DNA of 64,000 nucleotides from Anastatus disparis. Lineage: Eukaryota; Arthropoda; Insecta; Hymenoptera; Eupelmidae. A model generated the notes under the pieces. That model saw only the letters and a program-made list of their open reading frames with translations. It was not told the origin of the DNA and ran no database searches. Where the stretch lies: assembly GCA_017163975.1 (NCBI GenBank), contig JAFFSR010000347.1:3212001-3276000 (forward strand), given 5' to 3'. How positions within the stretch are numbered: position 1 is the first letter of the stretch; each line of letters opens with the position of its first letter. Below, one piece after another: positions 33,259 through 45,176 of the stretch. The translations under genes were made by a program, and so were the position numbers.

Positions 33259-34989
33259 AGGGGGATAAGCATATAAAAATTGCCCACAGCGGTTTTGATA
33301 AACAGCGCTTTTCCACTCGAAAGGTCATATAAAAAAACTCCTTCGCCAAATTTTTAGACCTCTAGACCCCTCTTTTCACTATATAACCTCAAAAACGTGA
33401 TTTTTCGAATTTTTATTTCTGACGCAATATTGCTTACAACAATCTAGAAATTTGCATGCGGGAGTTTTTATAGACTCTGAATATTCCTGATTTTTTTCAA
33501 ACTCTCTCGTTAAAAATAAGCTTTTGCGACCTCATTTTATGTTTCATCATTCGGGATCTATTTCGTAAACTTATTTGGCTAAACTTTTAAACTATTTTTT
33601 TCTTGTATTTTTTTCCACTCTTCCGAATGACGGAATCAAAATTATGAATTTCAAGGTGCGTCATACTCAAAAGTTCGAAAAAACGATTTTTATGGCATTT
33701 TTCACTATATTTGGAGACTTGACTGCAAAAAACAGTGACTGTGTAGGCGAAAAATAGTTTTTTACACATCAAAATGTGTTTTCAGATGCATTTGGATGCA
33801 GATCAAGTGCTTTAAAAATTACTATTATTTTACTTATGACCATAACAGACAGCATATTACTTTGAACCCCAGATTCTGTTTCCTTGGTGGGTACTTGTTT
33901 GCTAAAGTATAAAAATGTAAGAAATCCAGAAAGAATAATTAAAACACTGGTTACAACCTTTGAGAGGAAGTTACGTATCTCCGTCCTTTTTTAATCGAAG
34001 TATCAAGTTTTTGCAAAAACAAATAACTTTATCGAAAAATCAAGAGAAAGCCACATCGCGTATTGAAAAAAGCTATCTTGCTTATGCAATCTTTTATGTA
34101 GTGATATCAGCGGGGTTGGGGTCCTTCGTATTGTTTACGTTGGTTATGAAGCATGTGACACGTAACAATCATTACTTGAGTTAGGTCCATAAATTCAACC
34201 TTTAGGTTCGTGTTCATAAATGTAACGCAAGTAATGATTGTCTCATTGGTCTATTTTTCTTATAAGAGAGATAAAGACAGAATAAGATTTAAACTTCATT
34301 ACCTCAAAGCATAATTATAAAATATTAAGTATTGAATCGATGCTCTAATTTGTAACAAAGCTACTAATTACAGTTAGGGTGCCAGAAGCTTCAGCGTTTC
34401 AGGATTCATGAGGAAGGGTAATTGGAATAAAGAAAGCATATAATTAAGATAACAAATTGATATATTCTTAAGTAAAATAACAAAAGTAGAAAATAAAGTG
34501 AAGTTAGTATTGAATATAAATAAAGTAGTCTTTAATTAACTGCTTCATCAGGATTCGGCAGTCTGAAACAAACGGCAAATAACGTTGCTCTTAGTTTTAC
34601 ACTTAAACAGGCTTTAATACGCATTTACGCATCAAGTTTACACGTTTCTTTCTGTCCTTTATCAATCAAGTTACCATGATCTGGCTAGTTTCTATTCTTT
34701 ACAGATTAAGTTACAATAATCTGGCTAATTTCTATCTCAGTTCAAGCAAATCACGAACGCGCATGCGTAGGACTGGGAGTGCATTTGGTATACTTGCTCA
34801 CTGCACCTTGAGCAATCCCCTGGCACAGAGCGCAATCAACAGTTTCTAGCCCGACTCGTTTTACAGTACACCTGACTGCAATCCGAGTACAAACTCTATG
34901 CAGGATAACTAGAATGTTACCTAGACAATCATACGACCGCGAGCAATCTCCTGGTTCGTACAATCGTCGTCGGCAGGTGAACAGGAAAC
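33259..34989 (-). repeat. Right arm of the giant inverted repeat
   Basis: Reverse complement of the left arm from AGGGGGATAAGCAT to CAGGAAAC, with scattered substitutions and small indels. Confidence 0.88.
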
Positions 34990-35225
34990 GGGGGGGGGGT
35001 TCGGGTTGTAACACGTATGCTACAACCTTCAACCTTACTGTACCGTTCCTTACACAGGCCACGAGCAATCCTTTAACCGGTGGTTGAAACTCAACAGTTC
35101 CCCCTAGAAAGTAGTCTAGTCGTACCAGCTCATCACCACGAGCAATCCCTTGGTGATGAGAGGCATAACACATCTTTCAACCACTGCGCCCAATAACCCA
35201 GTGATTGGTTAAAGTGAAGCCTGTT
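34797..35225 (-). ncRNA. Array of hairpins sharing a GGRGATTGCTC loop (candidate structured RNA)
   Basis: On the minus strand four sites carry AGGRGATTGCTCR in the loop of a possible stem: 35129-35160 (perfect 10-bp stem), 35059-35083 (4 bp, weak), 34932-34960 (7 bp with one bulge) and 34801-34828 (7 bp with two G-U pairs, formed only in minus-strand RNA). Another hairpin lies at about 35183-35215. Stems differ in sequence while the loop is kept, and the loop falls in three different reading frames of the overlapping 140-codon ORF (34751-35173), so protein coding does not explain it. The two inner hairpins also occur in the left arm. RNA function is inference. Confidence 0.4.
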
Positions 35226-36560
35226 AACGGTGGAGTAAGACTCGACTCAACTAGCATTCGTAAGGCTTTATATACTAGTAGTCGGCAGTTCCATGGATGT
35301 TCTACCGGAACGGGAACGGACCGCTCACACATCAAGCCTTATATTTTTTACATCTCTTACTTATACATTATGTACGTCGCTTTACAAAGTATAGTATAAA
35401 CAAAAACGTAGCAGACGTATTCTGTTACAAATTAAAAAAGATTTTTTTCAAGTATACCATATAATTATAAAAAACTTAAAATATTTGTCTAGAATTTGCT
35501 TACAACATAAATATGATTGAGGCTCAAGTTTATGGACCCAATGTATATACACACGTATTAGTAAAAACACTGAATGTAGTCAACAGATTTAATTTGTGCA
35601 AAATGGATTTATTTTTTAAATCATTATAAAATTTTTTAAATTATAATTCCAACATTAAAAACTAAATATATGTATATATAATGGTTTTACGATTGGTTAA
35701 CTTATAATTGTGAGTAATAAAAACTAATATATATTTAATATTACTCCAATAGCACATTCTTTTATACAATAGAATAATAAATGAAGAGTATTAATTGTAT
35801 GTTTAAATAACATTTAACAAAACAAATTCGTTTATTCATATACTTTCATTTTTATAAATGTCATTTATGGAATGTAGATTAAATGTTTCTGCACACAGTC
35901 ACAATTGCGATCAAGTATATCTTAACAATTAAAAGGTACAAGCTGAATTTAACTTCAAAACTTACAACTGAAAACTTATATTTTTAGATCAAAATTTTAT
36001 CTTTTAAAACTAATGAAACAGTTAATCTATTTTCTAGACATTTATTATTGTTAACATATCTAAAGTATTAATAGTCAATATTTACATTCGCACAAAGGTC
36101 ACAAATTATGACTATGGAGAAATAATTGTAATTAACTTATACTAACAAGCAATATACCAACTGATGCCTTCTGTATCTTTTATGCGTTTGTAAATATTAA
36201 CTATAAACAATGTAAGCGAATATGTATTTTATAAAATAGTAATAATAAATGTTTAGAATGTAAATCATATGTTTGATTAATGTTTTCAAAAATATATTCC
36301 TAGATATAATTATTATTTATACATTCACACATGTATATGTATATGTTGAATAAAATTAAAATTTTCTTTATATTTGCTTGGAATAATCTTGTGCAAAAAT
36401 ATTATTATTTTAGAAATTGTACGTAACATAATTACATTGTAAAGATATGCTTAATCACAAGTTCATATTGTAACTGAAAACTTATATTTTCAAATCAATA
36501 ATTTTTCTTATAATTGTTATGAAACAGATAATTTTCTTTTATACAATTTTCATCATAATT
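35226..36560. other. Non-coding, AT-rich, with a diverged ~505-bp tandem duplication
   Basis: 35226-35400 is moderately GC-rich and borders the hairpin array; it may be the element's end or promoter. From 35690 on, segments recur about 505 bp apart (CTGAAAACTTATATTTT at about 35969 and 36474, each followed by AATGAAACAG-like sequence). No ORF. Confidence 0.4.
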
Positions 36561-36564
36561 TTCA

Positions 36565-36568
<4 letters not shown>

Positions 36569-36617
<49 letters not shown>
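36569..36617. repeat. (TA)n microsatellite
   Basis: About 24 TA units directly upstream of the transposase gene. Confidence 0.95.
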
Positions 36618-36620
<3 letters not shown>

Positions 36621-36693
36621 GTGTATGAGTGTAAGAAAAAAAAATTATAATTTATAAATATCCTTAATATTTTTAATTTCAGTATCTCCTTTA

Positions 36694-39426
36694 ATGATGA
36701 ATGATTACAATATAACCGATCAATGCTGCAAATGCCTCCGTAATCTAAGAAAACTGTCAACTCAAGTAAAAATTATTAATACGGTACATGAGGTTGAAGC
36801 TGTTAGTGATCAGTTAAACATTAGTGTTGATGTTGGTTATAAACTTTGTGACAGGTGTAGAAGACTTGTTTCTTTTGGTAAAAAAGAAACTCTTACTGCG
36901 GATGCAATAGAACCTTCAATTAGTGAACAGATTGAAAATCACTTTATGAGTTTGCAATCATCTTCATAATCTTCCAGCCTATCTCAAAGTTCAGGAAGTG
37001 TTTTTAGGTAGTTTTGAATGAACCTAAAGAACAAGAACATACCATTGAGCTGCCAATTAAAAGAACTATTTTCACGCATTGATTATGTTGTATTTGCAAA
37101 GGAAAACATAATTTAACTATTATTCCAATAGATGCTAGATTACAGTGCTTCAATGAATTGCGTATTTTTATTCCTAGTGGAAATCGAGTATGCAACAGTC
37201 ACTTAATCAAGAAACGATTTTATGAAGATGAGTTGAAGTTGATACAAGTATACAGTAGCATGAGTTTCTTAACCAAAGATGGAATATATTTATTTTTAAC
37301 TAAAATAGCAGAATCAGCTTCAAAAATGTTTTTAGATAAAGTTAAATCTTTAGAGCTTAGCGATAAACAAATATTTACTTTTACAATTTTTACGAATGAT
37401 TAATTACAAGAAATAAGGTCATTACTAGTTTCAATAAGAACATCAAGCTCCAGAAATGTAATGCAGGCTCTAGTTATATTTCTATTTAAATTACGAACTG
37501 CATTATCAAATAATTTTATTGCAACAATTTTCGAAATTGATTATAAAATTCAAGTATCACAAAAGACGTCTTACCTTGTCACTTTGGAGTAAAGAATCTT
37601 GTTAGAGAGGATCTTATTGATAATCATACCTCTATTTATGCAAAAAAACTTTTTAATTTAACTAACGAGCTTGCTTTGGTTTTTGATGGAACTTATCTTC
37701 GCCATGAGAAAAGCAGAAATAATGATTATCAACGAAAGTCGTATTCAGGTTTGTAATGTAATTTTTAATTTTAATAACTGCTTAATCATTATTGGATATA
37801 AACTTAAAATCATAAATAATTAGACTATTTCAATATAAATATTTATATATAAATATTATCTTTTTAAAATAATATGTTATTCTTTCTTTAATTACATCAA
37901 TGTATGAAAATAATTTCTGTGAATATCTGTAAATAACTGTAGATGATTGTTAAAAAATTTTAGGATTGAGACATAAATAGCAGTTACAGTTATTTAGTAT
38001 TATTTACAGCTATTTTCAATTTTTTACAGTTATTTACAATTATTTACTATTATTAACATTTTCAAAATCATAAATTCGTAAATAATTTATTTTTATTTAT
38101 AGATATTTATAATTATTTATAATTATTTTCAATTTTTTACAGTATAGTACTTTACAGTTCTTAACAGTAATTTAATGTTATTGACAACTATTTACAAAAA
38201 TCATTTTTATATGGGATAATCAAAAATCGGTATCAGTCGTACGAGTGATAATAAAAATTCAAATTTTTCTCAAACACTAATAATCAAACGCAAATATTTG
38301 TCCACCATTTTGTGCAATTTTTTATCAATAAAATTATGAAAATACATATCTAAGTTTTTATGTAACTTATTAGCAATATGCAATATTTCAGGTCATAAAA
38401 ATTATCATTTATGTAAGCCATTCACCATTTGTACTACAGATGGTTATATCGTAGATCTTACTGTTCCATTTTTAGCCACTGGAAACGATGCGAGCATTAT
38501 GAAGAAAGTGATGAATGACCCTAATGGAATAAGGAGTATTATGAAGAAAGATGATATTTGTATTGTAGATAGAGGATTTAGGGACGTAGTTCCTTATTTA
38601 GAAGAACTTGGTTTCAAGGTTCTTATGCCTGCCTTAAAAGAACAGAGACCTAACCTCACTACATCTGAGGCAAATCTATCTCGTTACGTTACGAAATTAA
38701 GCTGGGTAGTAGAAGCCATTCATGGAATCTTGAAAAAAAAATATAAGTTTCTCCATCATCAAATTGATAACAAACTTTTACCAAAAATTGGTTTGTATTG
38801 CAGAATTGCGTGTTTTCTTAATAATCAATTTGGTAAACAATTAAACTGCAATCAAAATGAAGATGGATTACAAGATATATTCATTGACAGAATGTTGAAT
38901 TCTAATAAAGAGGAAAATACCTTAGCAGTTGAAGCAGAGTCAGCGAGATGGTCTAAACGTAGCTCTACAACCACTAAGCTAACCTCTCGAGAAATCATCG
39001 ATTTTCCAGAGATGACAGAAAGAGATCTTAAAATTTTTTTCAGGAACTTATCAGTTTGGTCAAGTCATATGTTATTTGGCTGAGTTATTAGATGATTCAG
39101 ATAATATTAATTTAGAGTATATCAAACTGACTTCTAATATAATTAAAGTCTTAGTAAGATGAAGACATAGAAACCAAAAAACTTATAAATGTTATATAGA
39201 ATACAAACCTAACTCAATTAGCTATGGAGGCATTTTGCACCATACCTATGACTATGCTAATGGTTTACGGACACTCGGCTCCTGTTCTCACATAGCAGCC
39301 CTTATTTATTACCTCAGTAATGCTAGATATAAATCAAGAATAATTAAACCAGCGACAAATCTTTCTGAAATATATTCTACTTTAGACATTGATCCAGTCA
39401 TAGACGTAGACAGTGATGAAGATTGA
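36694..39426 (+). pseudogene. DDE transposase (PIF/Harbinger- or ISL2EU-like) with one intron and a C-terminal SWIM-like finger, broken
   Basis: Exon 1 starts at ATG 36694 with a zinc-finger-like block (QCCKCLRNL, then LCDRCRRL; C-x2-C pairs), then a second Cys pair near 37090. The DDE domain follows: VFDGTY (first D, about 37685), a GT-AG intron 37749-38391 joining QRKSYS to GHKNYH in frame, IVDRGF (second D, about 38560) and WVVEAIHG (E, about 38708). The C-terminus has NGLRTLGSCSHIAALIYYL, the C-x-H end of a SWIM-type finger. Stops near 36967, 37401 and 39160 and frame changes near 37560 and 39050 inactivate it. The catalytic triad is still present. No terminal repeats were identified. Confidence 0.82.
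37749..38391 (+). other. Intron of the transposase gene with TTACAGTTATT repeats
   Basis: Donor GTTTGT and acceptor TTTCAG; removal restores the conserved SYSGHK reading. Its middle (37975-38200) is filled with degenerate TTACAGTTATTTACAATT units, also found at 22020-22120, so a short repetitive element may have expanded in it. Confidence 0.7.
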
Positions 39427-39620
39427 AATTATTTCGTATATTTAAACAAATTATAATTATAAGCTTCTTCAAAACTTCTACGAGTCTCAGTTTAATTTAA
39501 CAATCATCAATTAATCAATACATAATTCAATATTTTAATAAAAAAAAGATTTAATTTCTTTAATGGATTCAATGTTATTTTTATTTCCTTTTTACGAATG
39601 CTTATCTATCTTCGGCAAAT
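39427..39620. other. 3' flank of the transposase gene
   Basis: AT-rich; nothing further seen. Confidence 0.4.
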
Positions 39621-39639
39621 AATGTAATTTTATAGCACT

Positions 39640-39915
39640 GAGTAGCATCGATCTGCATTTATGTCACACCTAGCCGTGTCATAAGTAGTCCATTATTTCA
39701 CCGTACTTATCAGCCTTGCTACGCTCGGCAATAACCGCACGATGCATAATTACACTGCTAATGCTACGGACAGGCGTAACAGCGGATTTATGTTAGTAAG
39801 TGTTCTAAAAAATCGTATGATACTCGTAGTATGAATTGCCTATATTGCACGACGTGAATTATCACCCTCGCTTTACTCAGGTACTAATACACTTCGTGCC
39901 ATGATAGGCAATTTG
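39640..39915. mobile_element. Palindromic MITE-like repeat
   Basis: ATTGCCTAT..TGCACGACGTGAATTA at about 39837 faces TAATACACTTCGTGCC.ATGATAGGCAAT ending near 39911. GC-richer than its surroundings; no ORF. Element limits on the left are uncertain. Confidence 0.6.
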
Positions 39916-40256
39916 TCACTTGCATCATAATGTACTAATATTTGTCCTTATACGCCTAGATCTTTATAAAATCCATTATAATACTTTTCAATCTATCTGC
40001 TTTTCAAAAAGATCATTATTTATTAACTTTTCAGGTAATAACATCCCTAATAAGAAGCAAAAACTTTTAAAAAACAGATTTTTTTCTACTTTTGACTGCT
40101 ACGCATCTAAACATGCATTAAATGAAAGTATTTAAAAGTTTCTCGTCATAACACAGCCTTTCTATCGAACAATCAATATTTAAAAAAATTTTTCTAATGC
40201 GATTACAAATATTTATAAATGAATTGAATAATAATTCAATATGAAGTGTCTCTGAG

Positions 40257-40697
40257 TTCAAAGTAATATGCTGTCTACTATGGTCATAAGTAAAATAATA
40301 GTAATTTTTAAAGCACTTGATCTGCATCCAAATACATCTGAAAACACATTTTGATGTGTAAAAAACTATTTTTCGCCTTCACAGTCACTGTTTTTTGCGG
40401 TCAAGTCCCCAAATATGGTGAAAAAAGCAATAAGAATCGTTTTTTCCAACTTTTGAGTATGACGCACCTTGAAATTCATTATTCTGATTCCGTCATTCGA
40501 AAGAGCGGAAAAAAATACAAAAAAAAATAGTTTAAAAGTTCAGCCAAATAAGTTTACGGAATAGATCCCGAATAATGAAACATAAAACGAAGTCGCAAAA
40601 GCTCATTTTTTAACGAGAGAGTTTGAAAAAAATTAGAAATATTTGGAGTCTATAAAAACTCCCGCATGCGAATTTTCAGATCGTTTTAAGCAATATC
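40257..40697 (+). repeat. Third, partial copy of the inverted-repeat arm
   Basis: Matches 31845-32275 of the left arm in the same orientation (from TCAAAGTAATATGCTGTCTA to CAGATCGTTTTAAGCAATAT), more diverged than the two arms are from each other. It breaks exactly where the reverse transcriptase fragment begins. Confidence 0.85.
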
Positions 40698-41027
40698 GAC
40701 GCCCTCTTTGGACCTGAATGTGAACCTAACGTGTTTGGTTATCTCGAAGATATCATTATTGCTACTGAGAACTTCGAGGATCACCTAAAATCGCTAGAAA
40801 TAGTACTACGGGGACTGGTGGATGCTGAATTGACTGTGAACAAAGAAAAGTGCACAATGAGTTGTAAGCAGTCCACTCTGGCGAATGTCTTGCTTAGGGA
40901 GAGAGAGTTTGTGACGTGGTACGTCCCGTTAAAAATTTTTTTTGTAACAATTAAAAATTTTACGACTATGCAAGCATACTCAGACACACCATCGGTGCAC
41001 TCATTGACCTGGGCGCATCTTCATTAA
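40698..41027 (+). pseudogene. Ty3/Gypsy reverse transcriptase fragment
   Basis: The plus frame reads DALFGPECEP, then FGYLEDIIIATENFEDHL and GLVDAELTVNKEKC, the palm to thumb of Gypsy reverse transcriptase. The catalytic motif normally written Y-x-D-D is YLED here, so the first Asp is Glu, which should abolish activity. After about residue 70 the sequence loses family similarity. It begins directly at the junction with the arm copy. Confidence 0.75.
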
Positions 41028-42021
41028 ATTGAAAAATGTTATTAATAGAGAGATATTTTTTTTTGTTTATTTTCCCGGTACACGAGGAGAGCAACGATGC
41101 TAGCAGAAGCGCGTGGCAGCCATTACCTACACATTCGTAGACCGTGTGTGTAAGCGCCAGTACTACTAGCGTAGACCATAAGAAAAAGCACAGTTACAAC
41201 CAATACATAGCAACGACTGCGCGTGCGCTAGGAGTCGATATGCTATGAAGAAGAGGTAGAAAGAAAGAAAGAACGAAGATCAGGAAAAGAAAAGATACAG
41301 CAAGATTAGCATGTAATGAGAACAAATTGGAAATGATGGCGCGCTGTCTTCTCGTGAACAGAACAAAGAGAGAGTCAAGATATAACAGGAAGAGATAGGG
41401 AGAGCGTAGGGAGGGGATATTACCACTTCCTTTTCTTCTCTTAAAGAGATGTACGCTGTAGACGTATATGTCTATATATAGTATATCTGTATATATAAGG
41501 CCTCTACATGAATGTTCTCTCTCTCAAAATTTATATATACGAAAGAGATAAAAGAAGAAAAAGCGAAGAGAGAACATACAAAGAGACTTGAAATCTCTCC
41601 TATTAAAGGTGGCGCGCATGTCGAAGACTTGCGTTCAAAGACTGGAAAACAAGATTAACCAATTAAAAAGCAAGAAAATAGAAAAGTAATTATTGATTGG
41701 ATAAGAAAAATAAAGAAGAAGACAGAAGATTGTAAAGAAGAAGGTAGAGGACTTGAAATGAAGAAAGCGGCTATCGTGCAACTCACTCAGTTGTTGTCCT
41801 TGTGCCGTGTCACAGCTTTTTGAATCGCTTAAAGAATCTCAAAGGTTATAGTCTTGAGGTTTTTTTTTCTCGTGCGTGATCTTGGAGCTGGAGAAAGACC
41901 TTGGAGCGTGCTGAGAGAATAGCAGAGTCGACTGTGAAGATAGAGATTTCCAGATGAGGATTTCATCGACCTGATTCCTTTGCGTTTCCTTGCAGCCAAC
42001 GTTGACCAGCTAACCTCGTAA
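41028..42021. other. Non-coding, purine-rich region
   Basis: No ORF supported. Less AT-rich than elsewhere, rich in GAAGAAAGA and GAGAGA runs, with TATATAAGG near 41497 that could be a TATA element. It could be host promoter or leader sequence, or an LTR; neither is shown. Confidence 0.35.
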
Positions 42022-42232
42022 AGAGAGAGAGATAGAGAGAGATAGATAGATAGATAACCAAATTTATTATATGTACATTATGTTGTACAATTAATTACAG
42101 TCATACATTAGAATAATAATATTAATATAAAGCAAACAATAATAATAAATAGTAAAAAGAAAACAGAAATCAAGCAAATATAAAAGTAAAATAAACTTTA
42201 CAGCAATAAAATCAATACGATATAAAACAGTT

Positions 42233-45170
42233 TTATAAATTAGCATGAAGCAGAGGTCCACTCTCCAAGGCAAGGTAGTGTGCAAATGAGGATGTCTTGA
42301 ATGTCATAAGCGAGGATGAGTTGCGTAATGTCGCAGAAAGATCATTCCATAGCCGCGAGGAAGTGACCAGGAACGATCGTAGGCGATACTCAGTGAATGA
42401 AAAAGGAGTGGTCAAAGGTTTCACATCACCCCTCAAGGACCTCACCGGCCGGCTCCACTGATACATAGAATGCAAATAAGATGGAGTACAAGATAAGAAC
42501 ATCTTATACAGAAACGTAGAAGAATAATAGTTCCTTCTACCCGCAGTGGATAACCAGCCTAATGAGAATCTATAAGCAGAGATGTGCTCACGCCTACCTA
42601 CACCGAAGATGTAAGGTATACCAGATGATCCTCTGAAGTCTAAGGTCAAGCTCAGCTGAGAGGTCACAGTAAACCAAACAGCAGTAATCCAGAAGTGGAA
42701 ACAGCAATGTTTTTATAAGATGTATACGAAGAGCAAATGTGGTGCTCTTTCTAAAGAAGTTTAATCTGTAAAGCAGAGAAAATGACCTATTACACACTTG
42801 TGTAACGTGCTCTCTCCAGTTAAGCTTACTGTCTAATCAAACACCCAGACTACGAACAGAGGACTCAAATCTAATATTAGCACCGTATAACGGAATGCCA
42901 GTTACAGCTGATGAGGACAGCATATTTATATAAAAATAGGAGCCAATAATTATTGCCTTCATTTTGTCAACATTCAATTTCAGATGGTTATCAGAGGCCA
43001 AATTTGAAATGAGAACAGCATGATCACTCATAAGATTAGTATGTAAGTTCAGAAATCGGAAAATGCACATAGACTTGTAAGTCGTCGGCATATATCAAAT
43101 GCTGTACACCAGAGTGAAAGTTGGCAGCAACGTCATTAATATAAATGGAGAATAAAAGTGGTCCAAGCACAGAACCCTGGGGTACTCCTGTATTCAGAGT
43201 AACAAAGTCAGATGCATTACCATCAGAGTCAACAACAGACTGCCGTCTATCAGATAAGTAAGAGGCAAACCACCTGACAACAGTGTGCGAGACATCGAGA
43301 GAAGTTAGTTTCCGAAGCAGAGTGACATGGCACACAGTGTCAAATGCCTTGCTAAAATCAAATAAAAGAAGCATAGTTACATAACGTCTGTCCATGTTGA
43401 GTCTAATATCCTCTGTTAGTTTGAGCAAAGCTGTTTGGGTACTATGTCCAGTTCTAAACCCAGTCTGATGAGAATCCAACAGATGTCTGGTGGACAAGTA
43501 ATAATATAGTTGTTGATGGACGAGACGCTCAAGAACCTTGGACATGAATGACAACAAGGAAATAGGTCGTATATCACTCATAGTGCGTGGAGAAGAGACC
43601 TTGTTGATTGTGGTAATCAATGAGATCTTCCAACATGAGGGAAACACACACTCACGAAACGAATCATTAAAAATACGACATAGCAAGGGCCCAATAACTG
43701 GAAAAGCCCCATGAACAATAGACTGAGGGACCGCATCAAACCCCCTAGCCTGAGAAGTAGAATGACATATTGCCACCCTGACCTCCTCCAAAGTAACCTC
43801 ATTAAACCTGAATAAAGGCTTATAAGGCTCATCTACATTAACAGTATTCACATACTCAGAAACAGAAGGGGCAAGTGGATCAAACGCAATCCCACCAAAG
43901 TATCGATTAAGCTCATTTATAGAAAATGAGTGTCGCGAGTTATTATCAGTAGAACATATACCAAGGTTCCTGAGCTCCCTCCAGATCTGTCGCGAGTCCG
44001 TAACACCCGATAGTCTGTCATAGTAATATAACAGCTTAGCTGATTCAATGCACTCATGTGCCTTGTCCCGAGCAGTCCTATAGCATAGTAAGTCAGTATA
44101 CAGTCGAGTACGTTTGTAGTGTCTATAAAGTCGATCTCTCTCATTGATCAAGCGACGATGTTCAGAGGTGATCCACGGACGATGAGCCCTACCCTGCCTG
44201 ACCTTCCTGACAGGCACGAATTGTGCAATTGCCTCATTGAGATGGTTGTAAAGACATTCAAGGCGAGCAGTAAGAGAGGAATCACCATCACATGTAGCGC
44301 ACCTTGAAGAGCGAAAATACTGAAGGAGTGCAACATCATAAACAGACTTATAATCCATAAAGGTAAAGTCTTTAAGCATAGGTTTAGAAAGAGAGGACTT
44401 AACAGTCGCAGCTATGAAATCGTGACCGTCAATAAATGGAATATCAGTCTTCCAAAAGTCGAGTACAATGTCGTTGGCATCGACAAGACACAAATCAAGC
44501 CAGGTGTCAGAAGAATAAGTATGATGAGTTGTGCCATAAGGAACCAAGAAAAGTGCATTCTCAGTAATCACACCTCTAAGAAACTTAGAGTCATCAGAAT
44601 CAACGCACAAGTTAGTATTAAAATCACCAAGGATGATCTTCGAACTATAATTATGCAAATACGATGTTAAATCAGGTATGAAATCTGTGTTAGCCAAGAA
44701 GGGAGCATGTGGTGGCCTGTAGACTACACCAACAAAAATAGGTGAAGCCAAGTCCAGAGAATTGACCTCACAAAACAAATATTCAGGAAGACCAGGCTTA
44801 CCACTCCATTTACCAGAAGAAGAACAAAGGCGCCGCGAAGTAATAGAGTTGTGAATATATAAAGCAACACCACTGCCTCTAGTGTTACGATTTTGCCTGT
44901 GAAGCACGTAGTCATCAAGATCTATCAGAGAGTCACCAACAATCTGGCCCTGCTTGGTCTCAGTTACAGCTATAACATAGAAGTAAGGGCGAGAAGCCAA
45001 AAAGAGTCTTATCATCTCAATGTGTGCTCTGATAGAGTTAGCATTGAAATGACAAACTCTGAGACCATCCTTCGCAGTGAAATGATTATTAATGAGTGAT
45101 GAAACAGGATTATTAGTAGAGAGTGGTGTATTAGAGAGGAGTGGAGGAGAGAGTGGACTTACCCCAGTAC
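42233..45170 (-). pseudogene. LINE ORF2: APE endonuclease + reverse transcriptase, broken near its C-terminus
   Basis: The endonuclease begins near LRVCHFNANSIRAHIEMI (about 45015-45065) with TETK, RGSGVALYIHNS, LGDFNTNLC and IDGHDFIAA. Reverse transcriptase follows: DIRPISLLS, HQTGFRTGHSTQ, LLLFDFSKAFDTV (first catalytic D), TGVPQGSVLGPLLF and LIYADDLQVY (YADD). This part is one open frame of 659 codons (45015-43036) with an open lead-in upstream. Near 43040-43090 a frameshift, at 42837 a stop and near 42620 another frameshift split the rest, which ends with HISAYRFSLGWLSTAGRR and RPVRSLRGD. Catalytic residues are intact; only the thumb and C-terminus are damaged. Confidence 0.87.
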
Positions 45171-45176
45171 TAGAAG

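Larger units (their letters stand above)
30713..34989. mobile_element. Giant inverted-repeat (foldback) composite element
   Basis: Arms 30713-32444 and 33259-34989 are inverted copies of about 1.73 kb each, nearly identical by eye, around an 814-bp spacer with a retropepsin ORF. The outer edges coincide with a C-run (left) and G-run (right). Smaller palindromes lie inside each arm (31460-31545 and 34165-34250). No transposase is encoded in the arms. It may be a foldback transposon, two inserted copies of one repeat, or a segmental inverted duplication. A partial third copy of the inner arm lies at 40257-40697. Confidence 0.85.

Noticed and set aside
34751..35173. 140-codon minus-strand ORF as a protein gene
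   Set aside because: It spans a repeat boundary and a G-run, its repeated segment lies in three frames, and only part of it is in the left arm. The hairpin reading explains the repetition better.
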